This document shows, one piece after another, positions 55,262-64,000 of a DNA stretch of 64,000 bases. The notes beneath the pieces were generated by a model that worked only from the letters and a program-made list of their open reading frames with translations, had not been told where the DNA came from and did no database searches. Origin of the DNA: Gallionella sp. (GTDB taxonomy: Bacteria > Pseudomonadota > Gammaproteobacteria > Burkholderiales > Gallionellaceae); assembly GCA_028687575.1 (NCBI GenBank), contig JAQTZW010000003.1, positions 1-64,000 of the forward strand, written 5' to 3'. Positions within the stretch are counted from its first letter, which is position 1; every line of letters starts with the position of its first letter. The translations under genes were made by a program, and so were the position numbers.

Positions 55262-56395
55262 ATGTCCGATTATCCGCAAACTGACAGCCTCAAGTCAAAG
55301 TTGTTTCGTACGAAGCTGTTTCGTCGCACGCTGGTGCGCGAATTCGTCGGCAATGGCGCGCTGATATTCTCGATTTTGCTGGGCATCGTGGTGGTCAGTC
55401 AGACCATCCGCTTCCTGAGCGAAGCGGTCAGCGGAAAACTGGCAGCAGATGGCGTGCTGGCCTTACTCGGTTTCAGTGCGCTGAATTATCTGCCGGTATT
55501 GCTTTCCATGAGCCTGTTCATGTCCATCCTGCTGACGCTGTCACGCTGTTATCGGGATAGTGAAATGGTGGTGTGGTTTAGTTCAGGTGTCGGGTTGACG
55601 CGCTGGATGCGACCGGTAATGAGTTATGCCTTGCCGGTAGTGTTGTTGATTGCGGTATTGAGTTTGGTGCTGTCGCCCTGGGCGCTGCGCAAGTCCGATG
55701 AATTTAAGAACAAGTTAGAGAGTCGTGACGAAATTTCCGGAATTACGCCGGGCATGTTCCGAGAGTCCGCTCAAGCGGATCGGGTGTATTTCATCGAAGA
55801 TGTGGATGCCGGCAGCGAGCGGGTAGGGAATATATTCGTTCGATCGGTGCAAAATGGCAGGTTGGGCACGATGGTGGCGCGCCAAGGTATGCAGGAGACT
55901 ATGCCGAATGGTGATCGCTTCCTGGTGTTACTCAATGGCACACGCTATGAAGGGATGCCGGGTCAACGTGATTACCGCATTGTCGAGTTCGAGCGTTATG
56001 CCATACGCATCGAGGCTGCTGCGGTCGCCAAGGCACAACCCATGGCGCGCACTATGACCACCCCGCAACTGTGGCGCAATCCAACCACCTGGAATCTCGC
56101 CGAACTGGAGTGGCGCCTGGGGCTGCCCATTAGTGCGGCCATACTGTCATTGTTAGCCATCCCTTTGAGCTATGTTAATCCGCGTGTCGGGCGTTCCCTG
56201 AATCTGGTGCTGGCAATTGTGCTGTACATGCTTTACAGCAATATGATCAGTGTGACCAATGCCTGGGTGGGATGGGGCAAGATGTCGCCAGGCATTGGGC
56301 TGTGGGGGATACATGCGCTGATGTTGCTGATCGTGGCGCTGCTGTTTTATTGGCGCACTCAGCTGTTTTCACTACGCAGGATATTTGGTAAATGA
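55262..56395 (+). CDS. lptF: LPS export permease LptF
   Basis: A 377-residue YjgP/YjgQ-family protein with six membrane helices flanking a periplasmic beta-jellyroll (about 150-290). Conserved features: LVREFVGNG at the start of helix 1 and IPLSYVNPRVGRSLNLVLAI in the C-terminal helices. With LptG and the LptB ATPase it extracts LPS from the inner membrane. ATG 55262 is used. The family usually begins nearer LFRRTLVREF, so a downstream start is possible. It overlaps lptG by 4 bp. Confidence 0.92.
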   Translation: MSDYPQTDSLKSKLFRTKLFRRTLVREFVGNGALIFSILLGIVVVSQTIRFLSEAVSGKLAADGVLALLGFSALNYLPVLLSMSLFMSILLTLSRCYRDSEMVVWFSSGVGLTRWMRPVMSYALPVVLLIAVLSLVLSPWALRKSDEFKNKLESRDEISGITPGMFRESAQADRVYFIEDVDAGSERVGNIFVRSVQNGRLGTMVARQGMQETMPNGDRFLVLLNGTRYEGMPGQRDYRIVEFERYAIRIEAAAVAKAQPMARTMTTPQLWRNPTTWNLAELEWRLGLPISAAILSLLAIPLSYVNPRVGRSLNLVLAIVLYMLYSNMISVTNAWVGWGKMSPGIGLWGIHALMLLIVALLFYWRTQLFSLRRIFGK

Positions 56396-57468
56396 AGCTG
56401 CTGACTCGTTATCTGGCAAGGGAGATTTATGCCAGCATCGCACTGGTGTTCGCTACGCTCATCATGCTGTTCGCTTTTCTTGATCTTATCCATGAATTAA
56501 GTGTCATGGGGTATGGGCAGTACAGCCTGAAATACGTGTTGCTGTTCGTCTTGCTGACAATTCCGGGGCATATCTACGAGTTGTTCCCGGTGGCGGTGCT
56601 GGTGGGTACGATATTCGCGCTGGTGCAGATGGCCGCGCATTCCGAACTGACCATCTACCGGGCTTCCGGCGCTTCTACCAAACAGATGCTGGGAGCGCTG
56701 TGCAAGATTGCTATCCCATTGATTATATTAAGCTACGTATCTGGGGAGTTGATTTCGCCTCCTAGCGAACGCATGGCGCAAAAGTTGCGACTCAAAGTGC
56801 AAAATTCTACAGTTTCGATGCAGGCCTTCCGCTCCGGTGTGTGGGTCAAGGATGAGCGCAATTTTGTCAATGTCAGGAGTGTGTTGCCGGATACCAGTCT
56901 GGAAGGGATAAACATCTACAGTTTTGACGAGACTTTCCACTTGCAGCAGATCGTCGCCGCCGAGCATGCCAGCTATATTGAGCCGGGGAAATGGTTGTTG
57001 AGCGAGGTGATGGAGACGCGTTTCGACAAGCAGGGCGTAACGACCAGTATGGTGCAGAAACAGGAGTGGCTGTCTGCGCTGACACCGGGAATTATGAGCG
57101 TGATGCTGGTGGTGCCGGAGCAGATGTCCGCCTATGACTTGTATAAGTATGCCGAGCACCTGAAAGAGAACAAACAGAAGAGTGCGCGTTACGAAATAGC
57201 GATGTGGAACAAGCTGATCTATCCTTTCGCCCTGCTGGTGATGATGGTGTTGGCGTTGCCGTTTGCTTCCTATCAGCGGCGCGCAGGCGGTATCAGTGTA
57301 ATGATATTCATGGGCATCGTGCTGGGCTTGATGTTTCATTTTGTTGGTCGCCTGTTTGCCAGTCTGGGTGCGCTCAATGACTGGCAGCCCTTGCTTAGTG
57401 CTACTGCAATGACAGGGGTTTTTCTGTTGCTGGGTGTGGCGATGCTGTGGTGGGTGGAGCGTCGCTGA
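56392..57468 (+). CDS. lptG: LPS export permease LptG
   Basis: A 358-residue partner of LptF: MKLLTRYLAREIYASIALVF, the helix-2 region YVLLFVLLTIPGHIYELFPVAVLVG, the coupling segment ELTIYRASGAS, and a C-terminal LFASLGALNDWQPLLSA helix. Translated with lptF through a 4-bp overlap. Confidence 0.95.
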   Translation: MKLLTRYLAREIYASIALVFATLIMLFAFLDLIHELSVMGYGQYSLKYVLLFVLLTIPGHIYELFPVAVLVGTIFALVQMAAHSELTIYRASGASTKQMLGALCKIAIPLIILSYVSGELISPPSERMAQKLRLKVQNSTVSMQAFRSGVWVKDERNFVNVRSVLPDTSLEGINIYSFDETFHLQQIVAAEHASYIEPGKWLLSEVMETRFDKQGVTTSMVQKQEWLSALTPGIMSVMLVVPEQMSAYDLYKYAEHLKENKQKSARYEIAMWNKLIYPFALLVMMVLALPFASYQRRAGGISVMIFMGIVLGLMFHFVGRLFASLGALNDWQPLLSATAMTGVFLLLGVAMLWWVERR

Positions 57469-57512
57469 TCAACCGGTCAGCCTGTTGGCATGCTCGCTGC
57501 TCGCGCTGGCGG

Positions 57513-57896
57513 TTAGTGTGTGTTCGCCTGCTGACTCTTACTTTCTTGCTGTTCGCGGATCATTTGTTTTACTTGCTCGCGTTTGTCCGCCGGCACCTTG
57601 CTGAAGGCGCGGTACTTGTCGCGTGCGGCTTGGCGCTGCTCTGGAGTGAGATTTATCCAAGTGGTCATGCGGCTCAGGAAGCGTTGTTTTTCCTCAGGAG
57701 TGAACTCTGAATAATGCTCGGCAAGCAGTATTAGTTCCTGTTGCTGTGTTTCGGACATTCTGTCCCATTTCGGGCGAGCGGAAGCCAGTGCTTCCCGTTC
57801 GATGGGCTTCAGCTGTTGCCAGAGTTGGGGCGCAGCCAAAGCGATGGGGGGGGTGAGTGTTAGTAATAATGCAAGGGCGAGGAGTGGTTTGTTCAT
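57513..57896 (-). CDS. DUF3106-type exported protein
   Basis: A 127-residue exported protein with signal LLALALLLTLTPPIALA. Helical repeats W-x-x-L-x-P-x-E-R/Q appear twice (LWQQLKPIEREAL and TTWINLTPEQRQAA), plus YSEFTPEEKQRF, matching DUF3106. A Gln/Ser-rich tail follows. It is the third gene of the sigma/DUF3619/DUF3106 set seen in betaproteobacteria and may interact with the envelope. Periplasmic helical shape resembles Spy/CpxP-type proteins, but that link is only by analogy. Confidence 0.82.
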   Translation of the reverse strand: MNKPLLALALLLTLTPPIALAAPQLWQQLKPIEREALASARPKWDRMSETQQQELILLAEHYSEFTPEEKQRFLSRMTTWINLTPEQRQAARDKYRAFSKVPADKREQVKQMIREQQESKSQQANTH

Positions 57897-57902
57897 AATG
57901 TG

Positions 57903-58253
57903 CTAATCGATGAACACTTCCATGGGGAGGTCGTCCGTCAGGATGGCGATGTCCAGATGGCTGACCGATTGGGCATGCTGGTACTCCCAGAAATTTGTGC
58001 CACCGACAACAATCGAGAACAGCAGGACAGCAGTGGCCAGCCATTGGCCGGCAGTATTCGGGGCAAGCATGTGCTGTAAAAAGTCGCCGATAACTTCCAG
58101 CGAGAATACGGGTGCGTGCGTACGCTGTTTTTGCAGCGCAGTCATGCGCGCATTACGTAGTGAAGCAGCGACATCGTCTTCCACTTGGCTGGCACTGCGC
58201 GTCAGCATCGCGGCAATCTCGCCGTGAGTGATCTGTCGGTTTTTAGTGTTCAT
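57903..58253 (-). CDS. DUF3619-type membrane protein (possible sigma regulator)
   Basis: A 116-residue protein with one membrane helix (WLATAVLLFSIVVGGTNFWEY, about 70-92). The cytoplasmic N-terminal half has a helical region (LTRSASQVEDDVAASLRNARMTAL) and the short C-terminal tail is acidic (LDIAILTDDLPMEVF). It overlaps the sigma gene by 4 bp and precedes the DUF3106 gene. A single-pass protein coupled to an ECF-type sigma gene is a natural anti-sigma candidate, but no zinc or anti-sigma motif is visible. Confidence 0.78.
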   Translation of the reverse strand: MNTKNRQITHGEIAAMLTRSASQVEDDVAASLRNARMTALQKQRTHAPVFSLEVIGDFLQHMLAPNTAGQWLATAVLLFSIVVGGTNFWEYQHAQSVSHLDIAILTDDLPMEVFID

Positions 58254-58852
58254 GTCAGTATGATTCCTTTGATCTTGAGGCTTTCCGCCAGCGCGTGATT
58301 TGCGCGCGAACAATGCGTTTTTACGCTGCCCTCGGTGCAGCCCATGATTCTGGCTGTCTCGGCTGTATCCATTCCCTCCCAGTAACGCAGAAGAAAGGCT
58401 TCGCGTTGACGGGCTGGAAGTTTGCTAAGCGCATGTTCGATGGCAGTGAGTGTTTGTTTTTGCTGCACATTCATATCCGGAGTTCCCGGAGAGCTTTGAT
58501 TTTCATCATCTGCAAGCACATCAAGCGGGTCGAACTCTTCCTCGGGATTGTCTGGCTGGAAGGCAGAAAAAAGCGTGGTCCAACTAGAGCGGACTTTTTG
58601 ACGACGAAAATGATCCCGTATGGTGTTCTGGAGGATGCGCTGAAAGAGTGGCGGTAGCTCCTCTGCGGGCTTGTCACCATACTTTTCAGCCAGCTTAATC
58701 ATCGCATCCTGCACGATATCGAGGGCGGTCTGGCTATCATTGACTGCAAATGTGGCCTGCTTGTAGGCACGGCGTTCAACCTGCGTAAGAAAATGACTTA
58801 ATTCGTCTTGAGTTGCCAGTTTTTGCTCCTTGCACTCAGCGGATGATAGCAA
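58250..58852 (-). CDS. ECF-type RNA polymerase sigma factor
   Basis: A 200-residue sigma-70-family protein. Region 2 (about 28-95) has FAVNDSQTALDIVQDAMIKL and LFQRILQNTIRDHFRR. A Glu/Asp-rich linker of about 40 residues follows, then region 4 (about 130-190) with LPARQREAFLLRYWEGMDTAETARIMGCTEGSVKTH. Its targets are unknown. The stop overlaps the DUF3619 gene (ATGA), the next gene of the trio, so the operon is sigma-DUF3619-DUF3106. Confidence 0.9.
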   Translation of the reverse strand: MLSSAECKEQKLATQDELSHFLTQVERRAYKQATFAVNDSQTALDIVQDAMIKLAEKYGDKPAEELPPLFQRILQNTIRDHFRRQKVRSSWTTLFSAFQPDNPEEEFDPLDVLADDENQSSPGTPDMNVQQKQTLTAIEHALSKLPARQREAFLLRYWEGMDTAETARIMGCTEGSVKTHCSRANHALAESLKIKGIILT

Positions 58853-58884
58853 ACCGTGGTGAATTTCGCCAAGAATGCGATTCC

Positions 58885-58944
58885 ATGCGCTGCAAGTGGT
58901 TGACCAAATGGCCTCTTGCCATTATCTTACGCAGTTCTTTTTAG
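58885..58944 (+). other. Possible short upstream ORF before the ilv operon
   Basis: A 19-residue frame (MRCKWLTKWPLAIILRSSF) ends 21 bp before the ilvI ATG. It contains three Leu and two Ile, including the run LAIIL, which would suit a branched-chain attenuation leader. No clear terminator hairpin with a T run follows, so the evidence is weak. Confidence 0.25.
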
Positions 58945-58965
58945 GTTATACATAGGGTAATTGTC

Positions 58966-60675
58966 ATGGAGCTGACTGGCGCGGAGATCACCATCCGTTG
59001 TTTGCAGGAAGAGGGGGTCGAATATGTGTTCGGCTATCCTGGCGGAGCGGTGTTGCACATATATGATGCGCTGTTCCAGCAGGAGCAGGTAAGGCATGTT
59101 CTGGTGCGCCACGAACAGGCTGCGGTGCATGCGGCTGATGGATATGCGCGCTCCTCCGAAAAGGTGGGTGTGGCACTGGTGACATCCGGTCCGGGGCTGA
59201 CCAACGCTGTGACAGGTATTGCAACGGCTTATCTGGACTCCATTCCTATGGTGGTGATCAGCGGTCAGGTGCCGACTTTCGCAATCGGCGAAGATGCCTT
59301 TCAGGAAGTGGACGCGGTGGGTATCACGCGTCCGTGCGTGAAGCACAATTACCTGGTTAAGGATGTCAAGGATATTGCCGCCACCATCAAGAAGGCATTC
59401 TATTTGGCCAAGTCGGGGCGTCCTGGTCCGGTGCTGGTGGATATTCCCAAGGATGTCTCTGCACAAAGAACAGAATTCGTCTACCCGGAAAGCGTCAAGA
59501 TCCGTTCTTACAACCCGGTTGGCAAGGGAGACAGCATTCAGATTAGACATGCCGCGCAAATGCTGCTGGATGCCAAGCGCCCGATGATATACAGCGGTGG
59601 TGGCGTGGTGCTGGCGGAAGCTGCCGGCCAACTGACTGAGTTGGTGCGCCTGCTGGGTGCGCCTTGCACCAACACCTTGATGGGATTGGGCGGATTTCCG
59701 GCTGGTGACTCGCAGTTCGTCGGTATGCTGGGTATGCACGGTACTTACGAAGCCAATATGGGGATGCAGTATTGCGACGTATTGCTGGCGGTCGGTGCGC
59801 GTTTCGATGATCGCGTGATCGGCAACGTTGAGCATTTCGCGCAGGTGCCGCGCAAGATCATCCATATTGATATTGACCCGTCTTCCATCGCCAAGCGCGT
59901 CAAGGTCGATCTGCCCATCGTCGGCGATGTGAAGTTGGTGCTTGACGAACTGCTGGATGTGTTGCGCAGCAGCAAACAAAAGCCCGATGCGGTCGAGATG
60001 GCATCCTGGTGGAAGCAGATCGAAGAGTGGCGTGTCAAGGGCGGCGGGCTGCGCTACAAGAATTCCAGCGAGATTATCAAGCCTCAATATGTCATCGAGA
60101 CTTTGCATAAAATCACCAACGGAGATGCCTATGTCGCCTCCGATGTGGGGCAGCACCAAATGTGGGCTGCACAGTATTACAAGTTCAATCATCCGCGCCG
60201 TTGGATCAACTCCGGCGGTCTGGGCACGATGGGTTTTGGCCTGCCGGCTGCGATGGGCGTGCAGCTCAAGCATCCTGATGCGACAGTCGCCTGCGTGACC
60301 GGCGAGGGTAGCATCCAGATGAACATTCAGGAGCTGTCTACCTGCAAGCAGTATCATCTGCCAATCAAAGTGCTGGCGCTGAATAACCGCTATCTGGGCA
60401 TGGTTCGCCAGTGGCAGGAGTTCTTTCATGGCAACCGTTATTCCGAGTCCTACATGGATGCCTTGCCGGACTTTGTCAAGCTGGCTGAAGCGTATGGTCA
60501 CATCGGCATGCGCATAGACCATCCGGCTGATGTAGAGCCCGCACTGCGGGAAGCCTTTGCGCGCAAGGACGATCTGGTCTTTATGGATTTCCGCACCGAC
60601 CCTGGCGAGAACGTGTTCCCCATGGTGCCGGGCGGTAAGGGCTTGTCTGAAGTTGTTTTGGCGGAGGAACTGTAA
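58966..60675 (+). CDS. ilvI: Acetolactate synthase, large subunit
   Basis: A 569-residue ThDP enzyme: FGYPGGAVLHIYDAL with the catalytic-Glu region (RHEQAAVHAADGYAR), ATAYLDSIPMVVISGQVP, and the ThDP motif GEGSIQMNIQELSTC. It makes 2-acetolactate and acetohydroxybutyrate for valine, leucine and isoleucine. It is followed after one base by the regulatory subunit gene. Confidence 0.95.
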   Translation: MELTGAEITIRCLQEEGVEYVFGYPGGAVLHIYDALFQQEQVRHVLVRHEQAAVHAADGYARSSEKVGVALVTSGPGLTNAVTGIATAYLDSIPMVVISGQVPTFAIGEDAFQEVDAVGITRPCVKHNYLVKDVKDIAATIKKAFYLAKSGRPGPVLVDIPKDVSAQRTEFVYPESVKIRSYNPVGKGDSIQIRHAAQMLLDAKRPMIYSGGGVVLAEAAGQLTELVRLLGAPCTNTLMGLGGFPAGDSQFVGMLGMHGTYEANMGMQYCDVLLAVGARFDDRVIGNVEHFAQVPRKIIHIDIDPSSIAKRVKVDLPIVGDVKLVLDELLDVLRSSKQKPDAVEMASWWKQIEEWRVKGGGLRYKNSSEIIKPQYVIETLHKITNGDAYVASDVGQHQMWAAQYYKFNHPRRWINSGGLGTMGFGLPAAMGVQLKHPDATVACVTGEGSIQMNIQELSTCKQYHLPIKVLALNNRYLGMVRQWQEFFHGNRYSESYMDALPDFVKLAEAYGHIGMRIDHPADVEPALREAFARKDDLVFMDFRTDPGENVFPMVPGGKGLSEVVLAEEL

Positions 60676-60676
60676 A

Positions 60677-62253
<1,577 letters not shown>

Positions 62254-62307
62254 TCAGGTGCTGTGCGGGCAGCTTGGTTTGTCCGCACCGGTTACTGATT
62301 TGGCTTA

Positions 62308-62337
62308 AAGGGCCGGCCTGTTTTGGCTGGCCTTTTT
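62308..62337 (+). terminator. Rho-independent terminator after ilvC
   Basis: GGCCGGCC and GGCTGGCC arms around a short TGTTTT loop with one G-U-type mismatch, followed by TTTTT. It ends the ilvIHC transcript before pssA. Confidence 0.75.
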
Positions 62338-62383
62338 GCCGTGATACGGCAGGATTGTTGTAACAGTGGGATGGCAGAATCCG

Positions 62384-62411
62384 GGTGGTCACGTTTTCCG
62401 GCGGGTATAAT
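62384..62411 (+). promoter_or_regulatory. Candidate promoter for pssA
   Basis: A perfect TATAAT (62406-62411) with a partial -35 (TGGTCA, 62384-62389) at 16 bp, about 95 bp before the pssA ATG. Confidence 0.35.
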
Positions 62412-62506
62412 TGCCACCTTATGGTCATTTGGCCGTCGATATTGATGATAAAGTGCAGGGAATGAGGCCGCTTGGTCGCTATTCTGCAGAAGGCAGGTTT
62501 TAGATT

Positions 62507-63250
62507 ATGGATGAATTTGACACACGCAAGCCGATGATGCTGCGCAGGCGCGGCATTTATCTGTTGCCTAACTTGTTTACGACAGGTGCGTTGTTCGCGG
62601 GCTTTTACGCCATCGTGCAGGCGATGAATGGCAAATTCGAGTATGCCGCCGTGGCGATCTTCGTGGCGATGGTGCTGGACGGTCTGGATGGGCGGGTCGC
62701 CCGCATGACGCATACCCAGAGCGAATTCGGTGCAGAGTACGATAGTTTGTCCGATATGGTCTCGTTTGGCGTGGCGCCTTCGTTGGTAATCTACGAATGG
62801 GCGTTGCGGGGGATGGGAAAGTGGGGCTGGTTTGCAGCCTTCATTTACTGTGTTGCGACCGCCTTGCGGTTGGCGCGCTTCAACACCAATCATGATGTGA
62901 TAGATAAAAACTATTTTCAGGGACTGCCCAGTCCTGCGGCGGCGGCGCTGGTTGCGGGATTCGTCTGGGTGATGCTGGATTACGGCTACACAGGGGAGTC
63001 GGTGCGCTGGTATGCCGTGAGTCTGACGCTGTTTGCAGGGCTCTCCATGGTTAGCAATTTGCCGTTTTACAGTTTCAAGGGAATCAACATGCGCAAGAGC
63101 GTGCCATTTCTGGTGATCTTTCTGGCGGCGTTGTTCTTCCTGCTGATCTTCAGCTATCCGCCGGGTGTGCTGTTCGGCTTGTTCCTCTGCTACGGTATGT
63201 CGGGATTCGTGATGTGGTTCATGCGCCGACGCAACAAGCAGCATGAGTGA
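62507..63250 (+). CDS. pssA: CDP-diacylglycerol-serine O-phosphatidyltransferase
   Basis: A 247-residue membrane enzyme with the CDP-alcohol phosphotransferase signature D-G-x2-A-R-x8-G-x3-D-x3-D in VLDGLDGRVARMTHTQSEFG and YDSLSDMVSFG, followed by about six helices and a basic C-terminus (FMRRRNKQHE). It makes phosphatidylserine from CDP-diacylglycerol and serine. It lies between ilvC and leuA, as in many betaproteobacteria; the partner decarboxylase gene psd is not in the window. Confidence 0.93.
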   Translation: MDEFDTRKPMMLRRRGIYLLPNLFTTGALFAGFYAIVQAMNGKFEYAAVAIFVAMVLDGLDGRVARMTHTQSEFGAEYDSLSDMVSFGVAPSLVIYEWALRGMGKWGWFAAFIYCVATALRLARFNTNHDVIDKNYFQGLPSPAAAALVAGFVWVMLDYGYTGESVRWYAVSLTLFAGLSMVSNLPFYSFKGINMRKSVPFLVIFLAALFFLLIFSYPPGVLFGLFLCYGMSGFVMWFMRRRNKQHE

Positions 63251-63283
63251 TGGATATCGTGCGGCTTACGAAATCTGCAGGCA

Positions 63284-63312
63284 TTGCGTGAGCCGGTAAA
63301 ACTGGTTATATT
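63284..63312 (+). promoter_or_regulatory. Candidate promoter of the leuA leader
   Basis: TTGCGT (63284-63289) and TATATT (63307-63312) with a 17-bp spacer. Transcription would begin at about 63319, at or next to the ATG of the Leu-rich leader frame. Confidence 0.45.
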
Positions 63313-63318
63313 CGAGCC

Positions 63319-63399
63319 ATGCATTTTTCACGCCAAATCTCCTTGTTACACTCTACTTTCAGCCTGCTGGCCGCGCTGCTGCTGCGCGGCGCGCGCTAA
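63319..63399 (+). CDS. Putative leucine-rich leader peptide (leuL-like) before leuA
   Basis: A 26-residue frame reading [16 protein letters not shown], then [10 protein letters not shown] and TAA. Seven of 26 residues are Leu, with runs LL, LL and LLL. The second half folds into a perfect 7-bp hairpin (GCCGCGC at 63370-63376 with GCGCGGC at 63384-63390) that spans the last Leu codons. It ends 77 bp before leuA. Such a layout is that of a translation-linked attenuator of leucine synthesis, where low charged Leu-tRNA would stall the ribosome. No obvious poly-T terminator is seen, so the exact mechanism is open. No other evidence of translation. Confidence 0.6.
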   Translation: MHFSRQISLLHSTFSLLAALLLRGAR

Positions 63400-63476
63400 T
63401 CCGACCGCATAAAATCAGTATCAAGCGCGGCAACCCATTGAGGTTGCGCAGGAAAACCTATTTTCAGGAGTGCAGC

Positions 63477-64000
63477 ATGACAGATAAATTGATTATTTTT
63501 GACACCACCTTGCGGGATGGCGAGCAAAGTCCGGGCGCTGCGATGACGCGAGAAAAGAAGTTGCGCATCGCGCGCCAACTGGAAAAGCTCGGCGTGGACG
63601 TGATCGAGGCGGGCTTTGCAGCCGCCAGTCCCGGCGATTTCGAGGCGGTCAAGGCGGTCGCCGAGATCATCAAGGATTCCACGGTATGTTCGTTGGCGCG
63701 TGCCAGCGAGAACGACGTGCGTCGCGCGGGCGAGGCGATCAGGCCGGCCAAATCCGGGCGCATCCATACCTTCATCGCCACCAGCCCCATCCATATGCAG
63801 CATAAGTTGCGGATGAACGAGGATCAGGTGGTAGAGCGCGCGGTGCAGGCGGTGAAGTGGGCGCGCGAATACACCGACGACGTGGAATTCTCTGCCGAGG
63901 ATGCGGTGCGTTCCGACATGGATTTCCTGGTGCGGGTGTTCGACGCGGTGATTCGTGCGGGTGCGAAGACGCTGAACGTGCCGGACACGGTGGGATACTC
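63477..64000 (+). CDS. leuA: 2-isopropylmalate synthase (5' part, runs off the window)
   Basis: The first 174 codons of Leu[21 protein letters not shown] contains the metal-binding Asp and the DGEQSPG motif, followed by [12 protein letters not shown] and [13 protein letters not shown]. It catalyses the first committed leucine step, condensing acetyl-CoA with 2-oxoisovalerate. RBS AGGAG (about 63466-63470) lies 6 bp before ATG 63477. The 3' end is beyond the window. Confidence 0.96.
   Translation, partial: MTDKLIIFDTTLRDGEQSPGAAMTREKKLRIARQLEKLGVDVIEAGFAAASPGDFEAVKAVAEIIKDSTVCSLARASENDVRRAGEAIRPAKSGRIHTFIATSPIHMQHKLRMNEDQVVERAVQAVKWAREYTDDVEFSAEDAVRSDMDFLVRVFDAVIRAGAKTLNVPDTVGY

Overview
The window reads as chromosome of a betaproteobacterium, most likely in the Nitrosomonadales and possibly Gallionellaceae-like. 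This is inferred from gene order (ruvC..ruvAB-ybgC-tolQRAB-pal-cpoB-queEC; holC-pepA | lptFG; ECF sigma-DUF3619-DUF3106; ilvI-ilvH-ilvC-pssA-leuA), moderately high GC in housekeeping genes and many c-di-GMP proteins. No rRNA or other decisive marker is present, so genus is not called.

Left end (1-7300): accessory and signalling DNA. The C-terminal tail of an IS4-like transposase abuts a CACHE-HAMP-GAF-HD-GYP gene that has lost its 5' half. A 1527-residue CheB-CheR-PAS-GGDEF-EAL hybrid follows, then a decayed IS3-type transposase remnant and about 500 bp of non-coding scar.

7300-17600: hrpA, maeB, two small unknown genes, then a leftward group: a Na+/Ca2+ exchanger-like membrane protein, an orphan ParA ATPase and a HerA-like (DUF853) ATPase.

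17600-28500: a long rightward run: yebC, ruvC, a UbiA-type prenyltransferase, a DUF1493 acyl-carrier-like protein, ruvA, ruvB, ybgC, the complete Tol-Pal system, and queE-queC. Then come tRNA-Lys(UUU) and tRNA-Thr(UGU), with a near-consensus promoter and a terminator.

28500-33000: a leftward envelope cluster: COG3014 lipoprotein, YcfL-like, LpoB-like, a second secreted protein and a secreted alpha/beta hydrolase. 33400-36900: sucCD, a TerC/YjbE membrane protein and a universal stress protein.

36900-47500: the most interesting block. It encodes a CHASE2 membrane Ser/Thr kinase, a PP2C phosphatase, a double-FHA protein, a metallo-beta-lactamase-fold hydrolase, a GAF-fused PilB/GspE-type ATPase and a GAF-HD-GYP phosphodiesterase. 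Two tandem type IV pilins follow, the first behind an exact sigma-54 promoter. I read it as a candidate phospho-signalling plus c-di-GMP module controlling a type IV pilus motor.

47500-58900: BepA-like M48 protease, rhodanese, TusA, a palindromic repeat element, valS, a small repeat protein, holC, pepA, lptFG, and a sigma-factor/DUF3619/DUF3106 operon. 58900-64000: ilvI-ilvH-ilvC, pssA and the start of leuA. leuA is preceded by a small Leu-rich reading frame that looks like an attenuation leader peptide.
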